From Euglena gracilis (taxonomy: Eukaryota; Euglenida; Euglenophyceae; Euglenales), in assembly GCA_039621445.1 (NCBI GenBank), contig CP154954.1, positions 49,083,847-49,147,846 of the forward strand: a DNA stretch of 64,000 bases. Direction: 5' to 3'. Made by a program: the position numbers and the translations under genes. A model generated the notes under the pieces. That model made no database searches, was not told the DNA's origin, and saw nothing but the letters and a program-made list of their open reading frames with translations. Shown in pieces: positions 54,149-64,000 of the stretch. Within the stretch, counting starts at the first letter, position 1. Each line of letters begins with the position of its first letter.

Positions 54149-54855
54149 TCACGTCGTTTCCGGGACACGTGGTATGACTGGCTTCACAACCACGAAACAA
54201 ACCCCCCCCCTAAAGGGGGGGGGATGTCAAATGTCCGGAATTCATATAAATAAATAAATTCATATCTGACCAATTTGGCAAAAAAGACAATCCAATCCAG
54301 CAACGACACAAAGCATCTGATCGAGCAAAAGAGCCCCGAAAGTGATGAAATCAATGACCTCAAATCAATCAAAAAAAATGATCTAAATAATTTTTGGGTA
54401 AAAAAAACCTGAAACATTTTTGGCGCTGGGTGGCCCACTTTTGGTCGATGTTGGCCAACCCAACCCCCCGGAGGGGGGTCCAGAGCCATCACCACTCAAC
54501 CACTCTGAAAAAAAACCACTCAGTCCTCGGGGGGGGGGGGGGGCATGCCTGAAACAATGGTCTGTTGCTGACCCAATGTGGTAGTACTCACAATTCCACA
54601 CAGGTTTTGCAAGTTACCAGCAAAACCTCCATGTACAACTTCTTTTCCTTGTGTCAGGTGCAGGGTGAAAAACAATAAACCGGTTGGTCCCGTCGACTTA
54701 GGCTGCACCCCCCCACTCAGAGAGGGCAACAGAAGGAAAGGGAGGACGCGACGAATGGGTTGCAGCAATTGTTTTTGGGACATCACCAGCGCTTTTGAAG
54801 AGGGCTAAAGAGTTGAGGAAAGCTTTCTTTTGAAAAGACATTGCCGGTGACTTAC
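54149..54855. other. Nothing recognised
   Basis: Short G-run hairpin repeat at 54470-54545; no gene. Confidence 0.4.
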
Positions 54856-55030
54856 ATCTGATAACAATGGCGGGGTGGGGCTGGGAAAAGCTGCGCCACT
54901 GCCGCCGGGGTGGGCTCGTGAGCAGAGAATGCAGCGGGAGTGGGGGTTGGCAGTCCTGGCAAGGCGTTGGGTGAGGCGCCGGAGCCTCTGGAGGGCAGCC
55001 TTCTCAGGGACCGGAAGGTTCCAGCCCACG
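54856..55030 (-). CDS. Exon of an unrecognised gene with GTAAGT donor
   Basis: Minus frame WNLPVPEKAALQRLRRLTQR, then LARTANPHSRCILCSRAHPG and on to PTPPLLSD. It is followed exactly by the consensus donor GTAAGT (54850-54855). The Arg/Leu-rich helix followed by C-x2-C and a His could be a small metal-binding motif, but this is not a match I can name. The acceptor is not fixed; the exon may extend to about 55075. Not part of the zinc-finger module set. Confidence 0.5.
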
Positions 55031-56540
55031 GCCCGACCTTTCGCCGAGCCACAGGAGGGCAGAGGGGTGGTGGCCTACAAACCCGGTGCGACATTGGCCG
55101 TACGCCATACTGGCCCACAGAGCAATCCCGGCTCGGGCAGGCACCTTGGGGCTCTGGGGAATAAGCGCTGGAGTGTCTGCCAAATTAGGTGCAAAATTAG
55201 TTTCAGTGGCAAATCAACGGACAATGAGCAGCAGGACAAGAGAGCCGGATCAAGAACCTGGGAAGGTTGTGAACACAATGGGAAGGGAGATATTTGGGTT
55301 TGCAAAAATTTTGTTCAGAGTTTTATTCCAGAAGATGTGATTTTATATTTCATCTGCAGGAGACTTTCAAAATTTTCAACTCCTTAGGGATCTGATTTTC
55401 ATTTTCAAAATTCTTGGATGTTTTGGTTGATATTTACATTATTCCCCAACAAAAAAAAATTCAAAAAATGCATCAGTTTTGTAATTTGAAGGAACTTTTG
55501 GCGTCATGAAAAAATCAGGTTCCAAACCGAAACCTTTCTAAGTTAAAATTGTTTCCAGCAGAACTCAAAGAAAAATCCCCCCAAAAAACTGCTAAAATGG
55601 CCCAAATTGCCAAAACTTTGCCGAAATTGGGAGAAAAGATAAAAATATCCAGTGTTCCATAAAAATTTGCAGCTTGACCTTGGATTCCATTTCTTCTTTG
55701 AAATTTTCATAAGATCGAAAGAAATTGAATTCCGGTATTTCTGGTTTATCCGGTTTACTCCGTTTTTCTATCCGGATTTATTATTTATCATTTATTATTA
55801 ATCAATTGTATTCATTTATTATTAATCAATTATAGTTTTTATTTACTCCGGTTTTTCTGGAATGTCTCCCCCTCCCTCTGCGGTTTGATGTGGCAGATCT
55901 CACCCAAAACGCATCACTGCTTGTCCATGATATGAACTGCAATAGAACCATGTTGTTTGCCAAAATTCCAACCTTGGACAAATGGGTGACTTAGACAGCG
56001 TGACCTTGATCACAAATTGGCCGTTTTTTTTACCAACCCTAGGGGGGAGAGGGGGTCCGGAGTGCCTATGAGTGCCTGCCCAGGCAGGCACTACCCCCCC
56101 TCCCCCCCGGGGGGGTCGGATTTCGGCCTGTGCCCGGCACATTCCTTTGAAAATAGGCCATTTTTGGTCCCCCGGCGCCTTCGGCACCGGATCTGCCTTC
56201 TGGCCGTGTGCCCTACCCCCCCCCCCCCGGGAGGGGGGGTCAGATTTTTGTGCCTTGGAGTGCCTGCCCAGGCAGGCACACCGGGTGGGGTCGGCACCAC
56301 CTTAAAAAACAGCCTGATCACCAACCCCACGTGGTATAGGTGTGGCTCACACTGGTTCAAAGTTGCATCATGTGTTTATGTGTCATGCAAGAAAATGCTT
56401 CCCATCATGGAGCTTTTTGCACTGTTCTTCAGACCATCAGGCCTCTGGGGGGGGGGGGGGCAGGGTTCGATATAAGGACAGGTGGGGGGGGGGGTCCGGA
56501 CCCCCCCCCTGCGGGCCAGGGGGGGGGGGGGGGGGGGGGG
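55031..56540. other. Presumed intron or intergenic; nothing recognised
   Basis: AT-rich TTATTATTAATCAATT repeats at 55785-55850, a weak repeat J at 55440-55700, and G-run elements at 56040-56300 with a GGCGCCTTCGG hairpin. Confidence 0.4.
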
Positions 56541-56544
56541 ACCC

Positions 56545-56705
56545 CCCCACCTAAACAGGTGCGCGGTCAGGGTGACCGAAAATTTTTGACCCCCCAAAAT
56601 GACCAAAAGTGCCATTTTGGGCACTTTTGGGGCAAAAATGTGCCAAAAATGCAAAAAATTTTCGGCGCAAAGCGCCGGAGGAAAAAATTGACCCTTTTGG
56701 GGGGG
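56545..56705. repeat. CACCTAAACAGGTGCGCGG repeat with GGCGC hairpin
   Basis: Matches 61372-61565 over most of its length: AGTGCCATTTTGGGCACTTT, AAAATGTGCCAAAAATGCAA, and TTTTCGGCGCAAAGCGCCGG. Confidence 0.75.
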
Positions 56706-58369
56706 GTCCCGGGAACCCCCCCCCCCCGAGGGTCGGTCCGGACCCCCCTGGCAGGTGGGGGGGGGGGGGGCCGGACACCCCTGCGGGCCAGGAGGGGGGG
56801 GGGGGGGGGGGGGGCACCCCCCACCTAAACCATGTACGCCCTCCTTATATCAAACCCTGGGGGGGGGTGTCAGCTTGAAAATCCACCCAGCCCCCCCCCC
56901 CCCCCGGCCCCAACCGTTTAAAAAAAACAGGGGGGGGGACAGGTTGAGGTGCCGGTCCTTGGCAGGTCTGCAGCAGGGACGTCACTGAAAGCCGTCGTCG
57001 AAGGGACAGAGGCAGACACAGGCCTCGGGGGAGAGGGGAGGCAAGGACCGGGACGTGGGGCATACAGACCGCGATGCCACCGCCGGCAGCCCCTCCCCTG
57101 CCGGCCAGGGCCGTGGGCATCGGGGGGGGGGGATTCGCTCCACAATGGGGGGGGGATGATGCGCTGTACCAGACCACAAAAAAATGCGCGAAAATAAAAG
57201 CTAAATATGCACTAAATATGCGCCAAATGGGAGCGGAAAATATGCAATTTTTCCAACACCGAGCCGCATTCAGGTGACCCACCTGGCAAATCATTTCAGG
57301 CCATTTTGGGTAGTTTTGGAGGCCATTTCAGCCTGTGATCGACCAGAATCAGCCGGTTTCGGACCAGACATTATTTTCTGGCTGCCGTGAACAACCTTCA
57401 AAAACCTTGCAATGTCTCAAAGGAAAATTTTTCTTCAAAATGCCTTAGAATGTTTTAAAAAAGACGAAGACTCGCAGATTTTTCCAATCGAGCAAAAAAT
57501 GAAGTTGCAAAACCTCCAAAAAAGCAATCCAACTCCGAGAAAAAGAAACGTTGATTTTTTTTGGCATCCTTGGAACATTTTCTGTTTGCACAAAGCTTTA
57601 AAAAAACATTGCATTGTTTTTTTGTTGGCCCAGAATCAAAAAACATTAGTTAAATGCCCAGATCGTCCTTGGGCCAGCCTTGGGGAGAAAAGTTTAAGAA
57701 GCCTGAAAAGGCCTTTAGCAGTCTCAAAAAAGGCTTGAGTTTTTCAAATTAAATTTGGTTTTGAAAACTGTTTCAGATCATCTTCAATCATTTCAGCAAT
57801 CGGGGACCATTTTAGACCAGTTTTGGCTGCTTTTCAACCATTTTTTGAAAATTGTACTAATTAGAATTATTTTGCGATGGAAAATAGCCCCGATGAACAG
57901 CAAAAAAAGCCAAAAGTGGGTTCAAAATGGCTGTCTGCGCTGCCTGGTGTGCGTCTGCATCAAAAATGGTCCATAGTGACGAAGAATGGCCCAAGCCCAA
58001 AATGCCGAAAAAATGCCCCAAAAATGAAAAATGAAATGCCCCAAAAATAAAAAAATAAAAAAGGCAAAAAAATGCCCCAAAAATGAAGACAAATGGCTGA
58101 AAAATGTTTGGAGGAAATACAAAATGCCCCCACCCCCAGTGTCGATAACATATGTGCAGAAAATATGCGGGAACGGGCGGCGAGAAAATCCTGAAAACCT
58201 CGAAATACCTCTAAATATGCGCAAAATACGCAAAATATGCAATCCTTGGTCAAAATAGTGAAACATGCGCTAGAAATATGAGAAATATGTGAAAAACATG
58301 CTCTCCTCGTGATCATCGTGGCAGGGGGCATCTTCATTCCTCGGAAGTGCTCTCCCAAAGGCTGGGAAG
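56706..58369. other. No supported gene
   Basis: A GC-rich block at 56940-57120 is open in several frames without support. GCGAAAAT/ATGCGC-rich repeat at 57180-57250 and 58195-58280, similar to 8925-9540. Long A-rich stretches. Confidence 0.4.
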
Positions 58370-58570
58370 GAAGAAGGAAAGGAACGGCCTGCCCGCCAAC
58401 GGTCATGCCAGGACGAAGGTGACCCGCTTCGCCTCCACTGTCGGAGGTCGCGGGCCAGCGAGGGCGGACTTGGGGCTCTCCGCCAGAGGGCAGGGGGAGA
58501 GGGGCAGACCAGGACGGGTTGGAGGTCGGGGTGGGGTTTGAGGGTGGTTTGGGGGGGAGGTGGGCAGTAC
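58370..58570 (-). CDS. Possible terminal exon, unknown gene
   Basis: Minus frame LAESPKSALAGPRPPTVEAK, then RVTFVLA and a stop at about 58406. It is proline-rich then more ordered, and GC-rich against its surroundings. No splice site or paralogue confirms it. Confidence 0.3.
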
Positions 58571-59551
58571 ACACATTTGGGCATGGGTCAAAGCCCAAAG
58601 GGCGGAAGAAAGGCAGATACACACACCTGGCTCAAACCAGGCCACGATCCGCCAGTTTTTTTCATCTTCCACAACAGATTTCAACCCTCTTGAGGTGAAA
58701 GGGTAACATTCCTTGAGATGCACACATCAGGGTCATCTGGATGGACAAAATAAACTCCTTTATCACCAGTGTGCACAATGCAAAAATTCAGTTGCATTGC
58801 ACCAATCAACAAAATTTCTGGTGCCACGGTGGAACTTTGAGACAATTGCTTATGTTGAAAAATCCTTCTTTTGGGGGACCTATTTTTGGACCCTCCGGAG
58901 GGAAGGATTTTTGGGCCGAAACGTTCAACAAAAAAAAGTCCAAAAAGTGCCCAAAAAGTAGACCTTCTTATTTGGGGGCACCAACGGGAGGGGGAAACCC
59001 ATCTCTGCCCTCTGGGCAGGGCCAGAGGGGACCAGGCACGGGACACATCGCCACCCTTGCGGTCATTACCGGGCACCGCGGCACAGTCGCCGGCCAACAG
59101 AGGGATGGCTGGGGTTGGGGACTGGGGGGTGCCGACCAAGGATAGGTATTGATAGTGATATTGGTTCTAGAAAGCCCCGAAAACTTTGGATGGATTGACA
59201 CCCCGATATCCTCAATAAAACTTGATAAAACCAATATGTCATTTTGATATCCCAATTTTGCGATTTGGAGAATCCCAAAAATCGCCCAAAAAGGAACAAA
59301 AAGTACATCACCCCCCCCCAATAAAGCCAACATTTCATGATATTTTTTTCGGGACTGGGTGGAAAAAAAAGGTGCTGGCTGGCTGGACGCCCCCGGGGGT
59401 AGGGTGGGGTCCGGCTTAAGAAATTCCCTGTTGAAGGGGGCCTGATACTTGGGGGGGGGGGCTTTAGATTTGGGGGGTTTAGAAATGAAACAAGGCCTGC
59501 GGACGGGAGCCAGAGCCAAAGGCCTCTCAAACACAAACTTCCTGTACTCAC
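58571..59551. other. Nothing firmly recognised
   Basis: A plus-strand stretch at 59038-59105 reads THIATLAVITGHRGTVAGQQ but has no supporting context. Confidence 0.35.
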
Positions 59552-59705
59552 ATCGCAACGCCATGCCACTGCTTTGGACGCAACACTGGCCGGGAAGGAC
59601 CGGCCCCCCGCAGCGCGACGGGCAGGGCCGGCCCGCCTTGGGCGGCCGCACGGACACGAAGCCCCGCACCGGCGGGCCGGCGGGCGGGGCGGGGTCGGGG
59701 CCCCG
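59552..59705 (-). CDS. Candidate exon with GTGAGT donor, unrecognised
   Basis: Minus strand, from a CCCAG acceptor at 59706-59707 to a strong donor GTGAGT (59546-59551). The most protein-like frame reads PVRGFVSVRPPKAGRPCPSR, then CGGPVLPGQCCVQSSGMALR. GC content makes all frames open, so the frame is uncertain. It may be a downstream exon of the coiled-coil gene at 60.2-63.1 kb. Confidence 0.4.
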
Positions 59706-60000
59706 CTGGGCGGCGCGGCGCGGCCGGGCGCCACCCCCGCCATAGGTGGACGCGCGCACACACACACGCGCACAGAGAGAGAGGGGGGGGGGTGGGGGCA
59801 CGGGGCAAGGGCCTGGGTAGGCCACGGGCTTCCTGGGGGACGGCGTTGTTGGTGAAGAGGGAGAGGCCGGAGGGTTCACTGGAGGCAACCCCCTACAACA
59901 GGGTCGGAGACCCACTGCGATGGAAAGGAGAGCACTTTGGGACAGACAGCCAGGCGGCACGTGTACATGCGTGTGCGAGAGGAGAACGTTTTTTTAGATT

Positions 60001-60138
60001 GTGTGTGTGTGTGTGTTGTGTGTTGTGTGTGTGTGTGTGTGTGCGCGCGCGCGCGTGCGTGTGTGTGTGTATGTGTGCGTGTGCGTGTGTGTGCGTGCGT
60101 GTAGGTGTGTGCGTGTGCGTGTGTGCGCGCGCACGTGC

Positions 60139-60172
<34 letters not shown>

Positions 60173-60176
60173 TGTG
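60001..60176. repeat. (GT)n/(GC)n microsatellite
   Basis: GT repeats interrupted by GCGCGCGC runs at 60043-60054, 60125-60135 and 60161-60170. Prone to Z-DNA by sequence type. Creates spurious Cys-Val frames. Confidence 0.95.
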
Positions 60177-60220
60177 TGTATCTGTGAATCTGTTGACGGA
60201 CAGGAGAGGATTGTTCGTAC

Positions 60221-60377
60221 CCCGGGGGAGCCGCTCCGAGGCCTGGTACCCGCTGGCCACCAAGGCATACGCCCCGGCCACCCCCAGCACACACGCCGCG
60301 TCCGCCACTCGACTTCGGGGGGCAGCCCGGGGTTTGTCCGCTGGCCGGCCGGCTTTCCCCAGCCGCGTGGCTGATAT
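60221..60377 (-). CDS. Candidate exon of the coiled-coil gene
   Basis: Minus strand, CCACAG acceptor to GTACGA donor. The phase-0 frame continues from the 30-nt exon upstream: [53 protein letters not shown]. The Ala/Val-rich [14 protein letters not shown] could be a buried or membrane helix. Function unknown. Confidence 0.45.
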
Positions 60378-60586
60378 CTGTGGCGGGCGAGACCCCAAGT
60401 CTGGGAAGATCTGGCGCAGGGGGTTTGGTGAAACGTTGCCGGCCGATGGTAAAGGGCTTTTTTTGCGAGAAGAACGTCAAGAAAGGACCAGTGGGGACTT
60501 AGAATAGGTGCACGTGACGGGACCATGTTAAGAACGTTACGGGACCCCGTCAAACAGGACACAAGACCACGTCACGCACAACAGTA

Positions 60587-60621
60587 CCTAACCCTAACCC
60601 AACCTAACCCTAACCCTAACC
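60587..60621. repeat. Interstitial CCCTAA repeat
   Basis: CCTAACCCTAACCCAACCTA then ACCCTAACCCTAACC. About six telomere-like units inside presumed intron. Confidence 0.8.
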
Positions 60622-60994
60622 TGACAATTGCACAGGGGAACTTTTATTGTCCAAAACAAAAACTGAGACATTTTTAAGGGGTAAACAGTAACATTCCAAC
60701 CCTCCCCAGATTGAGCTCCATCCGCTCACTCTGAAAACTAAATTGAGCCATCCGGGAGTCACCAACTGTGGCAAGGACTTCATGGCAAAGACAATTGCCA
60801 GGATATAACATGACTCACCTCGAATCGGACTGGGGATGCTGCTTGAATGATGGGCAGGCCGTCAGACAACGACAACAGAGGAGCGGAACAGATACGCCAG
60901 GAACAGATACGCCTGACCACATTGGCAATCAAACTGTCGTTAGGAGGAGAATAGGTGCATGCCAGTGAAAACACACCCGAGTGCGGGTCGGTAC

Positions 60995-61024
60995 CTTCCG
61001 GGGGCTGCGGCCATGCAAATACCC
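60995..61024 (-). CDS. 30-nt microexon of the coiled-coil gene
   Basis: Minus strand, TTTGCAG acceptor and GTACCG donor, reading GYLHGRSPRK in phase 0. It joins in frame to the exon at 61205-61345 (ending SAMQ) and to 60221-60377. Very short, so support comes mainly from phase and splice sites. Confidence 0.45.
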
Positions 61025-61204
61025 CTGCAAAGATGGGGGTTAGGCTGGATTCCCGCTCACACAATACCCACAGGCCAGGGGTAGCTTTGCTCCCCCTTAG
61101 TGGATTGGGGTCAATCCAATCCAATCCAATCCCTTGGTGGGAATGGGGTTGTACCATGACAAGAGCAGAGGGGGATTGGGCAAGCCGGTGGGGGCGGGGT
61201 GTAC

Positions 61205-61345
61205 CTGCATGGCCGACCACTCCTTGTCCTCGAGCGTCACAAGCCGGGTCCGGCGCTTCACCTCCAGCACCAGCAGCGTCGCCTCCATCTCCTGCAGCAT
61301 CAGGTCGAAGTTGCGGCGGAACTGCAGCTTGCCCAGCGCCATGCG
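61205..61345 (-). CDS. Coiled-coil exon of an unrecognised gene
   Basis: Exactly 47 codons between a CCGCGCAG acceptor and a GTACAC donor: RMALGKLQFRRNFDLMLQEM, EATLLVLEVKRRTRLVTLED, KEWSAMQ. The heptad-like spacing of Leu/Met/Val and the high charge predict an alpha-helical coiled coil. It follows in phase 0 from 62412-62460. Such segments are common in ciliary and cytoskeletal proteins, but I cannot name the family. It is the best-supported exon outside the zinc-finger family. The acceptor's C-run abuts the repeat at 61372-61565. Confidence 0.75.
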
Positions 61346-61371
61346 CTGCGCGGAGGCGGCGGGGGGGGGGG

Positions 61372-61565
61372 GCCACCTAACAGGTGCGCGGTCAGGGTGG
61401 CCGAATTTTCGGCCCGGCGCGAAGCGCCGGGCCGAAAATTTTTGACCCCCCAAAACGACCAAAAGTGCCATTTTGGGCACTTTTTGGGCAAAAATGTGCC
61501 AAAAATGCAAAAAATTTTCGGCGCGAAGCGCCGGAGGAAAAAATTGACCCTTTTTGGGGGGGGTC
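61372..61565. repeat. CACCTAACAGGTGCGCGG repeat with two GGCGC hairpins
   Basis: Second copy of 56545-56705 with an extra GGCCCGGCGCGAAGCGCCGG hairpin at 61410-61440. Its terminal G-run (plus strand) is the C-run directly upstream of the 61205-61345 acceptor. Confidence 0.75.
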
Positions 61566-62411
61566 AATTTTGGTTGGGGACGGACGGTCACGGTGGCGAT
61601 TGGGCGGCAAATGACTGGCATTGGATGGTCACTCTCCCAGGGAGGAGAGCCCTGCCCTTACCCCCTACCGACAATAACACCCATCCCTTCCTGGGGCAGA
61701 AATTGCCTAGTTTGGCACTCAACCTGGAAAACCTGCCAAACCGGTTTAAACGTTGGGTGGGGCCCCTGGTTCACTCCCGCAACATATAAACCCACAGTTT
61801 AGGCCACCACTCGTCCGACAAAAAATCGACCTACAACCCACATAAGAGAGAAAAACGACGAAGAAAATAAGGGCGAAATGTGCCAGGAAATCGCCAGTGC
61901 CGTAAAGCAGGTGTAACGTGGTCGTGGTGTGGTGTAAATGTGTACCCTCCCCGGAAAGCTTGGCCCAGGCCAAGCTTTCTGGGACTGAAGGGAAGGCCTG
62001 AGCGCAAACCTCAGCGGGGAAAGTTTGCACGTTAAGATTTTGGCGGGTCATGCACAAAAGAGGCCAAAAGTCCAAAGGGAGGCCAAGGTCACAAGTTTAG
62101 GCCGAGGCCAACTTTGTGGTGGCCAAGTTTGCACTTGGGGTGGCGCAAATATTAAGGCACTGCGCAAAATTAGGGAACTGCGCACTTATTGGGGGGGGGG
62201 GGGTTAATTGAACCGAGCTTGGGGGTTCAAGCCAGGAGGGTAAAAAAAAGCCGAGCTTGGGGCGCATTTTGGAAGCTCTATTTCGAGGCGTAAATTAGGA
62301 ATCACCACCAAATCTGAACCGGCAAATGGCGGGAATCGGAACGCTTGCATATTTTCTTTCTCCAAAAATTTATGAACACTTCAGCTTTTCCAAGGAATCC
62401 CTCCCCTGTAC
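61566..62411. other. Intron of the coiled-coil gene
   Basis: No repeat or exon recognised apart from a G-run at 62191-62204. Confidence 0.4.
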
Positions 62412-62460
62412 CTCATTGGTCTGCAGCTGCACAAACTCCTCCTCCGCCTCGGCCATGATG
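62412..62460 (-). CDS. Exon of the coiled-coil gene
   Basis: Minus strand, GAGGCAG acceptor to GTACAG donor, reading IMAEAEEEFVQLQTNE and ending in phase 0. Joined to 61345 it gives FVQLQTNERMALGKLQF, a continuous charged helix. The residues upstream of the acceptor (TERGS) are in frame too, so a longer exon is possible. Confidence 0.6.
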
Positions 62461-62771
62461 CTGCCTCGCTCCGTGCCAGGCGACCCTCAAGCAAAGGCAA
62501 TTGCGGCTGAATTGAGGTGGATCAGAGCCCAATTTGGCCGAGAGGACAAATTGGATGACCAACAGGACAGGATGACAGAAAATGGACGGAATATTGGACC
62601 GACCGGGGCGCAAATTTTCGGGAGAATTTAAAGGCAGTTTTTATTCCAAATGTCTTGTTTCACTTTAGCAAAGGAAAAAAAGAAAAAAGGTCCGCACCAA
62701 GACATTCAAAACGCATTGAAAAGAAGCAAGGAATGCGGTCCAACATTGAGATTTGCGCTGTGTCTATTCTA

Positions 62772-62884
62772 TTGAAGGCAGGGCTTGTCAGGGCCGAAGA
62801 GTGCCTGAGTGCGGGTCTGCACGGCACGAAGCACATCCATCATATCCTGCCGGCAGGCGCCCGCATTGCGGCACTTGCGACGCA
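62772..62884 (-). CDS. Probable exon of the same gene
   Basis: Minus frame GSLRRKCRNAGACRQDMMDV, then LRAVQTRTQALFGPD, followed by a stop at 62769-62771. Helical and protein-like, with GC content above its surroundings. Boundaries are not fixed, and its phase does not simply match 62460, so another exon or a different end is needed. Confidence 0.45.
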
Positions 62885-63075
62885 GTGACCCACACAACAG
62901 GTGCGGCCAACTTTGGGGGGGGGGGGGGCTAAGTTTTTTGTGTGTAAGGCGGAGGGGGGACCAAGCGCCGGTGGGGGGGGGGGGGCATGAGAGCGGGAGA
63001 AAAAGAAGCGAGCGTGGGGTGATGCCAGGCAGTTGGGGAGAGGGGCCACACGGCGAGGGCCTGCCCGCCACATAC

Positions 63076-63118
63076 CCTCGTATTGCAGCGTCCGACGGAT
63101 TTGGTTCGCGCTGAGGTC
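63076..63118 (-). CDS. Exon of the same gene
   Basis: Minus strand, TCATTGCAG acceptor and GTATGT donor, reading DLSANQIRRTLQYEG. The frame is also open upstream (DTQIPLTDHLHTLSLQ), so the exon may be longer than the 43 nt given. Confidence 0.5.
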
Positions 63119-64000
63119 CTGCAATGACAGGGTATGGAGGTGGTCAGTCAATGGAATTTGGGTGTCAAGATCTGGGTCTTGGGGCTCTCTTGCAAAAGAG
63201 CTATACCCTGAGATGCTCCTCTCACCTTTGCCGGACCATCGGCAAACTTCGGGAAACCCTGCAATACTTGGGGAATAACTTCCCCGGCACACATATTGTT
63301 CCACCACCAAAAAAAATATATACATCATGTTTCAACCCGAAAAAAAACATTTGGCGGAGATCTGCCACATCTACTTGTGAATTTAAAAAAAATGAACATC
63401 AGAAATAGTAAACTCACCCCTGCAGAAAGCACACAGTTACAAGGTTTTGCAGATAGTCCCAGGAACTTTTCATCAATGCGACCTTGTCTTTTGATGTGTT
63501 CCAGGTAGGGTCATTTGAAAGTCCACCCAAACATTTTTTTGGAACTCCCACCCACAACCAGGCTTCCGGGGGGGGGGGGGGGGGATGCTATGGCTATGGG
63601 TTCCTGCTATGGGCCAGCCCATAGCAGGAACACCCCCCGGGGGAGGAGGGGTTCAGTTTGGACCTGGGTGCCTGTCGACTGAGCCAATTTCACTTGAAAA
63701 TGGTCATTTTTGGGCCCCAGCACCTTTGGTGCACAGGGTGTGCTAGAGCAAGAGCACGACCCCCCCCCCCAATTCTTGACCCCCACCCCACCCCAGATCA
63801 AAAGTTCCCAACCTGCCTGCCTGCCCATAGCACCCCCCTGGCCTGCGCACAACTCTCCGGGGGGAGGGGGGGGGGTGTCCAAAAGAACACAGACGCAAAC
63901 ACCCACCCACCCACCCACCCACCCAGGGGTGGGGAGGGGTGCAGGAGGTCCAAACCCACCCACCTTCGTGGAAACCCTCCCCCCCCACCCTTGGGGTGGA
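63119..64000. other. No further exon supported
   Basis: G-run elements near 63570-63585 and 63600-63720, and a CACC-rich stretch at 63899-63925. Confidence 0.4.

Noticed and set aside
60001-60507. Cys-Val-rich 168-residue plus frame
   Set aside because: Translation of the (GT)n/(GC)n repeat running into an exon on the other strand.
62326-62631. Plus-strand frame with AELRWIRAQFGREDKLDDQQ
   Set aside because: It looks protein-like but overlaps the better-supported minus exon with acceptor and donor, and has no splice sites of its own.

Overview
This is eukaryotic nuclear DNA. There are no bacterial-style gene runs. Coding signal comes as short GC-rich exon-sized blocks separated by kilobases of A-rich and G/C-homopolymer-rich sequence. 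Microsatellites, TTAGGG-type interstitial repeats (60587-60621, 26825-26848) and many transposons with target-site duplications are present. CpG is not depleted, which argues against a vertebrate. I cannot name the organism; a protist or non-vertebrate with an expanded, transposon-rich genome fits.

The main content is a family of four tandem copies of one gene, all read on the minus strand. Each copy has the same ordered set of conserved modules, labelled here 5' to 3' on the minus strand as I, H, B, A, G, D, C, F, E. B and A carry CCCH zinc fingers resembling those of muscleblind-like or related RNA-binding proteins. E carries the C-terminal motif LLDLLRALNVPSY followed by a stop. Copy 1 spans about 1173-10080, copy 2 about 11859-30488, copy 3 about 32604-42335, and copy 4 about 44063-50400 (its 5' modules were not found). 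Module D was seen only in copies 2 and 3, and I only in copies 1 and 2.

The paralogues act as empty-site controls for each other. They show that the modules have repeatedly been split by elements that begin with CA, end with TG, and are flanked by 8-bp direct repeats. Clear cases are 1824-2138, 4296-4561, 11955-13772, 16322-16703, 17196-18931, 20870-25428, 27048-27174, 27213-27513 and 49259-49536. Termini and 8-bp duplications fit hAT-superfamily non-autonomous elements. A real hAT/DUF659-like transposase remnant lies in another element at 53274-54141. Copy 2 has been hit at least six times, including a 4.56-kb nest of transposons inside its first zinc-finger exon. One insertion, at the same place in the A exon of copies 1 and 4, may act as an intron in copy 4.

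Other elements include a 2.98-kb element packed with GCGCAAATGCGC palindromes (33020-35995), fold-back repeats built on GTGTCAACGACAC, and C-run/G-run palindromes throughout.

The right end (about 59.5-63.1 kb, minus strand) holds exons of a different, unrecognised gene. These have ordinary GT-AG boundaries, and three of them join in phase into a coiled-coil protein segment. A further exon with a perfect GTAAGT donor ends at 54856. The remaining stretches show no gene I can support.
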